In this document: one piece after another, positions 26,604-33,262 of the stretch
Layout of the letters: each line of letters opens with the position of its first letter
Numbering within the stretch: the first letter of the stretch is position 1
NCBI RefSeq assembly: GCF_050699915.1
Contig: NZ_JBOHGA010000005.1
Span: forward strand, 1 to 64,000
Reading direction: 5' to 3'
From: Actinophytocola sp050699915
GTDB taxonomy: Bacteria; Actinomycetota; Actinomycetes; Mycobacteriales; Pseudonocardiaceae
Length of the DNA: 64,000 nucleotides
Notes under the pieces: model-generated
Seen by the model: the letters and a program-made list of their open reading frames with translations, nothing else
Databases searched by the model: none
What the model was told of the DNA's origin: nothing
Made by a program: the position numbers and the translations under genes

Positions 26604-27377
26604 ATGGCCACGCTGGAGATCAAGGGTCTGCACGTCTCCGTCACCACCGACGAGACGAAGAAGGAGATCCTGTCCGGGGTCGACCTGACCATCAAGGCGG
26701 GCGAGACGCACGCCATCATGGGCCCCAACGGGTCCGGCAAGTCCACGCTGTCCTACGCGGTCGCCGGCCACCCCAAGTACGAGGTGACCTCCGGCGAGGT
26801 GCTGCTCGATGGCGAGGACGTGCTGTCGATGACCGTCGACGAGCGCGCCCGCGCGGGCCTGTTCCTCGCCATGCAGTACCCGGTCGAGGTGCCCGGTGTG
26901 TCGATGTCGAACTTCCTGCGCACCGCGGTCACCGCCGTGCGCGGCGAGGCGCCGAAGCTGCGGCACTGGGTCAAGGAGGTCAAGGAGGCGATGTCCGACT
27001 TGGACATCGACCCAGCCTTCGCCGACCGCAGCGTGAACGAGGGCTTCTCCGGCGGTGAGAAGAAGCGGCACGAGATCCTGCAGCTCGCCCTGCTCAAGCC
27101 GAAGATCGCGATCCTCGACGAGACCGACTCCGGCCTCGACGTGGACGCGCTGCGCGTGGTGAGCGAGGGCATTCACAAGGTCAAGGAGAGCGGCGAGGTC
27201 GGCATCATGCTGATCACCCACTACACCCGGATCCTGCGCCACATCACGCCGGACTTCGTGCACGTGTTCGCCGGTGGCCGGATCGTCGAGTCGGGCGGCG
27301 CGGAGCTCGCCGACCAGCTCGAGGAGCACGGTTACGTGCGGTTCACCGGCAAGCAGGAGCCGGCCAGCATCGGCTGA
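26604..27377 (+). CDS. sufC: Fe-S cluster assembly ATPase SufC
   Basis: The ABC-type ATPase of SufBC2D. The 257-residue chain has Walker A GPNGSGKST near residue 39, the degenerate signature EGFSGGEKKRHEILQ, Walker B IAILDETDSGLD and the His switch in LITHYTRIL. These variants (SGGEKKR, DETDSGLD) distinguish SufC from transport ATPases. It lies 28 nt after the ferredoxin stop, with AAGGAG upstream. Confidence 0.97.
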   Translation: MATLEIKGLHVSVTTDETKKEILSGVDLTIKAGETHAIMGPNGSGKSTLSYAVAGHPKYEVTSGEVLLDGEDVLSMTVDERARAGLFLAMQYPVEVPGVSMSNFLRTAVTAVRGEAPKLRHWVKEVKEAMSDLDIDPAFADRSVNEGFSGGEKKRHEILQLALLKPKIAILDETDSGLDVDALRVVSEGIHKVKESGEVGIMLITHYTRILRHITPDFVHVFAGGRIVESGGAELADQLEEHGYVRFTGKQEPASIG

Positions 27378-27395
27378 GAATCGAGGGGTTCCCGG

Positions 27396-28655
27396 ATGAG
27401 CACCACCACAGCCGCACCGCTGGATGTCGAGACGATCCGCAAGGACTTCCCGATCCTGTCCCGGCTGGTGCACGGCGACCGGCCGCTGGTGTACCTGGAC
27501 AACGCGGCGACCTCGCAGAAGCCGCGGCAGGTGCTGGACGCGCTGGTCGAGTACTACGAGAAGCACAACGCCAACGTCCACCGCGGCATCCACACCCTGG
27601 CCGAGGAGGCCACCGCGCTGTACGAGGGCGCGCGGGACAAGGTGGCCGGCTTCATCGGCGCGCCGAGCCGCGACGAGGTGGTGTTCACCAAGAACTCGTC
27701 CGAGGCCATGAACCTGGTGGCCCGGGTGCTCGGCGACGCCGACCCCGGCTACCGGGTCGGTCCCGGCGACGAGATCGTCATCACCGAGATGGAGCACCAC
27801 TCCAACATCGTGCCGTGGCACCAGCTCGCGGAGCGGACCGGCGCGACCGTGCGGTGGTTCCGGATCACCGACGACGGCCGACTCGATCTGTCCACTCTGG
27901 ACTCCGTGATCACGGAGCGGACGAAGATCGTGTCGATGGTGCACGTGTCGAACCTGCTCGGCACGATCAACCCGGTCGAGCGGGTCATCGCCCGCGCCCA
28001 CGAGGTCGGCGCGCTGGTGCTGCTGGACGCCTCGCAGTCCGTGCCGCACCTGCCACTGAACGTGGTCGAGCTGGGCGCCGACTTCGTCGCGTTCACCGGC
28101 CACAAGATGCTGGGCCCGACGGGGATCGGCGTGCTGTGGGGCCGCCACCAGCTGCTGAACGAGCTGCCCCCGTTCCTCGGCGGCGGCGAGATGATCGAGC
28201 TGGTCACCATGGAGCGGTCGACGTTCGCCGCCCCGCCGCACAAGTTCGAGGCCGGCACTCCGCCGATCGCGGAGGCGGTCGGGCTCGGTGCCGCGGTCGA
28301 CTACCTCACCGGCGTCGGCATGCCGGCGATCGCCGCGCACGAGCACGCGCTCACGGAGTACGTGCTGGCGGCGCTCGCCGAGGTGCCCGGTGTGCGGATC
28401 ATCGGCCCGCCGACCGCGCAGGACCGGGTCGCCGAGGTGTCGTTCTCGGTCGAGGGCATCCACCCGCACGACGTGGGCCAGGTGCTCGACGAGCTGGGCA
28501 TCGCGGTGCGGGTCGGTCACCACTGCGCACGGCCGGCCGTCGTGCGGTACGGAATTCCGGCGACCACCAGGGCGTCGTTCTACCTGTACAACACCCCCGC
28601 CGAGGCGGACGCCCTCGTCGCGGGCCTGGCGCAGGTGAAAAAGGTCTTCGGATGA
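27396..28655 (+). CDS. sufS: Cysteine desulfurase SufS
   Basis: A PLP-dependent group II cysteine desulfurase that mobilises sulfur as a persulfide. Key features over 419 residues are VYLDNAATSQKPRQVLDAL, the PLP lysine in FVAFTGHKMLGPTGIG and the catalytic Cys in RVGHHCARP. The stop overlaps the ATG of a 42-codon ORF that precedes sufU. It should hand sulfur to SufU. Confidence 0.97.
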   Translation: MSTTTAAPLDVETIRKDFPILSRLVHGDRPLVYLDNAATSQKPRQVLDALVEYYEKHNANVHRGIHTLAEEATALYEGARDKVAGFIGAPSRDEVVFTKNSSEAMNLVARVLGDADPGYRVGPGDEIVITEMEHHSNIVPWHQLAERTGATVRWFRITDDGRLDLSTLDSVITERTKIVSMVHVSNLLGTINPVERVIARAHEVGALVLLDASQSVPHLPLNVVELGADFVAFTGHKMLGPTGIGVLWGRHQLLNELPPFLGGGEMIELVTMERSTFAAPPHKFEAGTPPIAEAVGLGAAVDYLTGVGMPAIAAHEHALTEYVLAALAEVPGVRIIGPPTAQDRVAEVSFSVEGIHPHDVGQVLDELGIAVRVGHHCARPAVVRYGIPATTRASFYLYNTPAEADALVAGLAQVKKVFG

Positions 28656-28780
28656 ACTCGAAACAGGTCCCTAAGGGGAACGGGACGCGAACCGGCCACA
28701 AGTACGTGGCCAAGCCGCACCCGACGGCGGAACGTGACCAACGCTTTGAGTCGCGGGGAGGCGGGACGGTCTTCACATGA
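28652..28780 (+). CDS. Candidate 42-residue basic protein inside the suf operon
   Basis: A short frame fills exactly the space between sufS and sufU. Its ATG overlaps the sufS stop (ATGA) and its TGA overlaps the sufU ATG (ATGA), the same coupling used by real suf genes here. The product is basic and hydrophilic (for example RTGHKYVAKPHPTAERDQRF) with no Cys and no membrane helix. About four fifths of its codons end in G or C, somewhat below its neighbours. I know no family for it. It may be a real small protein or only a translational bridge; the sufU ribosome site (GGGGAGG) lies within it. Confidence 0.5.
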   Translation: MNSKQVPKGNGTRTGHKYVAKPHPTAERDQRFESRGGGTVFT

Positions 28781-29220
28781 ACCTCGAGTCCATGTACCAG
28801 GAGATCATCCTGGACCACTACAAGAACCCGCACGGGCGCGGTCTGCGCGAGCCGTTCGACGCCGAGTCCTTTCAGGTCAACCCGACGTGCGGGGACGAGG
28901 TGACACTGCGCGTCGCGGTGTCGGACGACAAGGTCGCTGACGTGTCGTACGAGGGGCAGGGCTGTTCGATCAGCCAGGCCTCGACGTCGGTGCTGACGGA
29001 CCTGGTGACCGGCCGGCCCGTCGGCGAGGCACTGTCCACGATGGACGCCTTCGTAGAGATGGTGCAGGGCCGCGGCCAGGTCGAGCCGAACGAGGAAGTA
29101 CTGGAGGACGGCGTCGCGTTCGCCGGCGTCGCGAAGTACCCGGCCCGCGTGAAGTGCGCGCTGCTGGGTTGGATGGCGTTCAAGGACGCGGTGTCCCGAG
29201 CGGAAGGAGCCACCCGATGA
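28777..29220 (+). CDS. sufU: Sulfur-transfer protein SufU
   Basis: An IscU-like zinc protein that accepts persulfide sulfur from SufS and delivers it to SufBCD. The 147-residue chain has the three conserved cysteines in NPTCGDEV, GQGCSISQAS and RVKCALLGW, with Asp in the CGD motif as zinc ligand. The central insertion characteristic of SufU relative to IscU is present. Overlaps sufT by four bases. Confidence 0.95.
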   Translation: MNLESMYQEIILDHYKNPHGRGLREPFDAESFQVNPTCGDEVTLRVAVSDDKVADVSYEGQGCSISQASTSVLTDLVTGRPVGEALSTMDAFVEMVQGRGQVEPNEEVLEDGVAFAGVAKYPARVKCALLGWMAFKDAVSRAEGATR

Positions 29221-29600
29221 CCGATGTGGACCGCGGCGTGGAGTCGCTGCCCGAACCCCCCGCCCCCAAGGCCGACGTGGCCGCGATCGAGGACCTCGAG
29301 GAGGCCATGCGCGACGTGGTCGACCCCGAGCTCGGGATCAACGTCGTGGACCTCGGCCTGGTGTACGACATCCGGGTGGAGGAGGACAACACCGCGACCC
29401 TGGACATGACGCTGACGTCGGCGGCCTGCCCGCTGACGGACGTCATCGAGGACCAGACCCGCGCGGCGCTGACCGCCGGCCCGGGCGGCGGCCTAGTCGG
29501 CGACTTCCGGATCAACTGGGTCTGGATGCCGCCGTGGGGCCCGGAGAAGATCACCGACGACGGCCGCGAGCAGCTGCGCGCGCTGGGCTTCACGATCTAG
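29217..29600 (+). CDS. sufT: Fe-S maturation factor SufT (MIP18/DUF59 family)
   Basis: A 127-residue DUF59 protein involved in late maturation of Fe-S proteins. The family signature VVDPELGINVVDLGLVYDI lies near residues 34-52, and the conserved Cys is in LTSAACPLTDVIEDQ. A Pro-rich N-terminal tail of about 20 residues precedes the domain. It closes the suf operon; the next gene, a MerR regulator, converges with only nine bases between. Confidence 0.95.
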   Translation: MTDVDRGVESLPEPPAPKADVAAIEDLEEAMRDVVDPELGINVVDLGLVYDIRVEEDNTATLDMTLTSAACPLTDVIEDQTRAALTAGPGGGLVGDFRINWVWMPPWGPEKITDDGREQLRALGFTI

Positions 29601-29609
29601 CCGGACCCG

Positions 29610-29999
29610 TCACGCCGGGGTGGCGCTCACCCCGGTCTCGCTCAGCACGCCCTTGTAGTAGCCGATCTTCCCGCGGATGTGCTCCTGCTCGGAGTGCAGC
29701 TGCGCGATCTTCGCGTCGACGTCCCGGTCGTGCTCCTCGAGCAGCTCGATCCGTTCCGGGATCGTCTCCTCGCCGCCGCGGGCCAGCTCCGCGAACCGGA
29801 TCATCCGCTGGATCGGCATGCCGGTCTCGCGCAGGCAGCGCAGGATCATCAGCCAGCCCAGGTCGTCCTCGGTGAAGACTCGCTGGCCGCCGGAGTTGCG
29901 TTCGATGTCGTCGAGCAGGCCGATCCGCTCGTAGTAGCGCAGGGTGTCGATGCTGAACCCCGTCCGCTCGGCGATCTGGCCGGGTGAGTAGCGCCGCAT
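29610..29999 (-). CDS. MerR-family transcriptional regulator
   Basis: A 129-residue MerR-type activator. The N-terminal HTH reads YSPGQIAERTGFSIDTLRYY, followed by ERIGLL and the second wing helix; residues 75-120 form the dimerisation coiled coil. No metal-binding Cys pair is seen at the C-terminus, so an organic or redox signal is more likely than a metal. The target is unknown, since its nearest same-strand gene is the lycopene cyclase upstream. Confidence 0.88.
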   Translation of the reverse strand: MRRYSPGQIAERTGFSIDTLRYYERIGLLDDIERNSGGQRVFTEDDLGWLMILRCLRETGMPIQRMIRFAELARGGEETIPERIELLEEHDRDVDAKIAQLHSEQEHIRGKIGYYKGVLSETGVSATPA

Positions 30000-30040
30000 G
30001 GGTGAAGTCTAGGCGGGCCGGCGGACGGCGCGGCCCCGAT

Positions 30041-31204
30041 CTATCGCCGGAACGCCATGGTCCGGCGCAGCGGCCACGGCGCCGCGCGGAAGAGGGCGGC
30101 CATCGCGGCCGCGGCGCCGGGGAGGTCCTCGCGGCCGGAGAGGTAGGCGTACTGGCGTTCCCGCGGGAGCGCGAAGAAGAGCTCGAAGAAGTCCGGCAGC
30201 CGTTCGGGCGGGAGGGCGAGCAGGGTGTGCAGTCCCGCGCGGCGGAGCCGGAACACCGCCCGGGCCCGGGCCGACCAGATCGTCTGCCGCGCCGCCTCGG
30301 CCCCGCCGTCGACGATCGCGTCAGCCACCCGAGGCGCGAGCCGCAGGGCGTCGCTCACGCCGAACCCGGTGGCCGGATGCACGAGCCCAGCGGCGGCCCC
30401 GAACGGCACGACATTCCACTCGCGACCCGAAGTTGTCCACAGCCCCCGCGCATACCCCAGGAGCGTCGGCCCCCACCGGTAGACTGGCATCGGGGACGCC
30501 CCCCGGGAACGGGTGGGGGCTGGGTACCGGGGGTTGACGCGGGTCGGCAGGGGGATGCGGACCCGTTCCACCTGGGCGTCGCCGGGGTCGATGTCGTGTC
30601 GGGCCAGGCGGGTCAGGAGTCGGTCCCGCAGTTCGGTCGTGGGTAGACCCGGGCGGCGGGCCAGCGAGGTCTCCTCCAGCAGCACGCGGCCGTCCGGCAG
30701 CGGGACGGCGTAGAGAAACGTGGCCGGGCCGGGGCGCGGCTGGCGCCAGTCCATGAAGACCGCCTCGCCCGGCCCGACGATCGGCGCGGCGACAGCGGCC
30801 GGCACGAGGACCCCGTACGCGGTCTGCTCGGCCGCCTCAGCCGGCCGCCGCGCACCGGTCGCGTCGATCACCACCGGCGCGTCGACGTCCCCGAGCCGGC
30901 CGGTGCGCACCTCCACAGCCGGGTGCGAGAGCGCCGCCCGCACCGACGGGTTGTCCAGTACCGCGTACTCGCGAGCCAGCCATCGCGCAGAGCCGGCGAA
31001 AACCCGCGCCCGGGCCACGACGTACCCGGCTCCCGGCGGGAGGAGCTGGGCCTCGTCGAGCCACATGCCGTAGGTGGCGGGCCAGGGTGCGGCCGGCCGC
31101 GGCGCCAACAGCACCGTGCGCAGGCCGCGCGACGCACAAGCCCGCGCGACCGCCCAACCCGCCGGCCCCGCCCCGGCGACGACGACATCCGCGGCGACAC
31201 CCAT
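30041..31204 (-). CDS. crtL: Lycopene beta-cyclase (CrtL/LCY type)
   Basis: A flavoprotein that cyclises the ends of lycopene in carotenoid synthesis. The 387-residue chain starts with the FAD-binding fold VVVAGAGPAGWAVARACASR and has the diagnostic LCY segments VFMDWRQP near residue 170 and FLYAVPLPDGRVLLEETSLA near 185, then AAGLVHPATGFGVSDAL. No other carotenoid genes are in the window, so it acts on a precursor made elsewhere. The ATG is uncertain: the frame extends 49 codons further up through Ala/Gly-rich sequence. Confidence 0.85.
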   Translation of the reverse strand: MGVAADVVVAGAGPAGWAVARACASRGLRTVLLAPRPAAPWPATYGMWLDEAQLLPPGAGYVVARARVFAGSARWLAREYAVLDNPSVRAALSHPAVEVRTGRLGDVDAPVVIDATGARRPAEAAEQTAYGVLVPAAVAAPIVGPGEAVFMDWRQPRPGPATFLYAVPLPDGRVLLEETSLARRPGLPTTELRDRLLTRLARHDIDPGDAQVERVRIPLPTRVNPRYPAPTRSRGASPMPVYRWGPTLLGYARGLWTTSGREWNVVPFGAAAGLVHPATGFGVSDALRLAPRVADAIVDGGAEAARQTIWSARARAVFRLRRAGLHTLLALPPERLPDFFELFFALPRERQYAYLSGREDLPGAAAAMAALFRAAPWPLRRTMAFRR

Positions 31205-31561
31205 CACGGCACCACCGCCGGCCACCCCGCTCGCACCACCGCCCGCTTCGACGGCCACGCCGTCGACCGCGCTACCAGCCAAGCCGCTGGCCAATCCTTC
31301 GATCGCGCAGTCGCCTGCGCCAGTGGCGGCGCCGCGTTCGTCGCCGTCCACAGCAGTCGCGCTGTCATGCGAGGCACCGGCCGCGCCACAGCCCAGACCG
31401 CCGGCCGCGCCGCCGGCCGGAGATCCGCGACGGCACCGCCTGCGCTTGTCGTGCCGCGGGCTGGGGGAGCGACCGCGATGCCATCAGCCGCGGCGCGGGC
31501 GTCACCGTCCACACCTCTGCCTCACCACGGGAGATATCCCAGCACAGTAGGGTCAGCTGGC
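31205..31561. other. Gap of about 350 bp without a convincing gene
   Basis: This stretch between lycopene cyclase and the dGTPase gene is compositionally odd, full of CCG/GCG-type triplets, and open in several frames on both strands. A 102-codon minus-strand frame ends with TGATG over the lycopene cyclase start, but its protein (rich in Ala/Arg/Trp) looks like out-of-frame translation. It probably holds the divergent promoters, though I cannot place them. Confidence 0.5.
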
Positions 31562-33106
31562 ATGGGCGAGGGACGTGACGCGCGGCGATCGGGCACCGAG
31601 TCCGGCGATCTCGCCGTCAGCCCCTTCCGCGCCGACCGTGATCGGATCGTCGCGTCGCCCTTCTTCGCGCGGCTCGGTGGCGTCACGCAGGTCGTCAGCG
31701 CCAGCGGGTCCGGGCTGCTGCACAACCGGCTCACGCACAGCCTCAAGGTCGCTCAGGTCGCCCGCGCGATCGCCGAGCGGATCAACGCCGACCCGCAACT
31801 CGCGCCATTGGTCGACGACCTCGGTGGCTGCGATCTCGACGTCGTGGAGGCCGCCGCCCTCGCGCACGACCTCGGGCACCCACCGTTCGGCCACCTCGGC
31901 GAGCAGGAGCTCGACCGGCTCGCCCGGCACCGGTTCGCGCTGCCCGACGGGTTCGAGGGCAACGCCCAGAGTCTGCGCATCGTGACCACCACCGACACCG
32001 GCGGACCGGGCGCCGTCGGCCTCGACCTCACCGCCGCCGTGCGCGCCGCGATGCTGAAGTACCCGTGGTCCCGCCGCTCCCACCCCGAACCGCACCCGCG
32101 CGACATGCCCGACCCGCCGCGCGGCGCGTCCGAGCCACCCGGCGAGCCGGGGACCGGGTCGAGCAAGTTCTCCGTCTACGTCACCGAGCTCGACGACCTC
32201 GTCCAGGCCCGCGAGCCCTTCGCCGGCCGCGTCGCCGGCTGGCAGCAGACCGTCGAGGCGTCCGTCATGGACACCGCCGACGACATCGCCTACGCCATCC
32301 ACGACCTCGAGGACTTCCACCGCATCGGCGTCCTCCAACACGCCCCGGTCGCCGCCGAGCTCGGTCGCTGGCTCGGCTCCGCGCTGGAGCTCGCCGAGCT
32401 GACCGACGCCGAGCTCGCCGCCTACTCACGCCGCCCCGGCTACTCCCTCGAACAGCTCCGCCGCCGGCTGCACCGCCGCGACTCGTGGATCGTCGACGAC
32501 GACGCGTTCGTCGCCGCCGTGTCGCGGGTGCGCACCGAGCTCGTCGACACCCTGCTCGCCACCCCCTTCGACGGCTCGGTGGAGGCCGAGCAGACGGTCG
32601 GCCGGTTCTCCTCCGGCTGGACCGTCCGGCTCGTCACCGACATCGGCGTGGCGCCCGACCCGCCGACCCGCTCCGGACACGTGCAGCTCGCCCCGGCGCA
32701 GTGGCACGAGGTCCAGGTCCTCAAGTTCGTGCACCGCCGCTTCGTCCTACTGCGCCCCGACCTCGCGCTGCACCAGCGCGGCCAGGCGCAGCTGCTCGGC
32801 TCCCTCGTCCACGCCCTCGAACAGTGGCTCACCGACCGCTACGAGGCCAACCGCCTGCCGCGCCGGCTGCAGGACCTCGTCGCGCTCGCCGAGCACGAGT
32901 ACGGCGTGCTCGCCGAGACCGATATGTCCACTTTGGTCGGTGCGGTCGGCGAGCCGCCCCAAGGCAGCGCCGGAGTCCGGGAACTGGCCAGGGGACGCGC
33001 GGTAATCGACTTCGTCGCGTCGCTCACTGACAGTCAGGCCGCCGCGCTCCTCGACGCGCTCTCTGGTCGCAGCGCACAACCGTGGTCAGACGCATTCGTT
33101 CTGTGA
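31562..33106 (+). CDS. dgt: Deoxyguanosinetriphosphate triphosphohydrolase-like protein
   Basis: An HD-domain dNTPase that removes triphosphate from dNTPs and limits the nucleotide pool. In 514 residues it has NRLTHSLKVAQVARAIAER near residue 57, the HD pair in AALAHDLGHPPFGHLGEQEL near 101, and SVMDTADDIAYAIHDLED near 238, which together define the Dgt family. A Pro/Arg-rich insertion of about 25 residues separates the first and second metal-binding parts. The ATG has only a weak AGGG upstream. In mycobacteria dgt is followed by dnaG; here a protease follows instead. Confidence 0.93.
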   Translation: MGEGRDARRSGTESGDLAVSPFRADRDRIVASPFFARLGGVTQVVSASGSGLLHNRLTHSLKVAQVARAIAERINADPQLAPLVDDLGGCDLDVVEAAALAHDLGHPPFGHLGEQELDRLARHRFALPDGFEGNAQSLRIVTTTDTGGPGAVGLDLTAAVRAAMLKYPWSRRSHPEPHPRDMPDPPRGASEPPGEPGTGSSKFSVYVTELDDLVQAREPFAGRVAGWQQTVEASVMDTADDIAYAIHDLEDFHRIGVLQHAPVAAELGRWLGSALELAELTDAELAAYSRRPGYSLEQLRRRLHRRDSWIVDDDAFVAAVSRVRTELVDTLLATPFDGSVEAEQTVGRFSSGWTVRLVTDIGVAPDPPTRSGHVQLAPAQWHEVQVLKFVHRRFVLLRPDLALHQRGQAQLLGSLVHALEQWLTDRYEANRLPRRLQDLVALAEHEYGVLAETDMSTLVGAVGEPPQGSAGVRELARGRAVIDFVASLTDSQAAALLDALSGRSAQPWSDAFVL

Positions 33107-33262
33107 GTCGCTAACAGCCGGCAATTGGTAACGCACATCCGGTGTGGTTGAGCCGAATGGCCGCTGTGGCGGAAAGCCACGAACCATAGGTTTGGCGCGG
33201 CCGGGGGTACCCGGTAGGGCTGTCCGTGAGTCGGGGCACGGCCCAATCGCGGAGGACGATCC

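Noticed and set aside
31204..31512. A 102-codon minus-strand frame ending in TGATG over the lycopene cyclase start
   Set aside because: The stop/start overlap is tempting, but the protein has out-of-frame composition (many Trp, Arg, Ala), no domain, and mixed third-position usage. Kept only as part of the unexplained gap.
33166..33180. Small hairpin GTGGC-GGAAA-GCCAC between dgt and the protease
   Set aside because: A five-base stem is too weak to claim as terminator or riboswitch.
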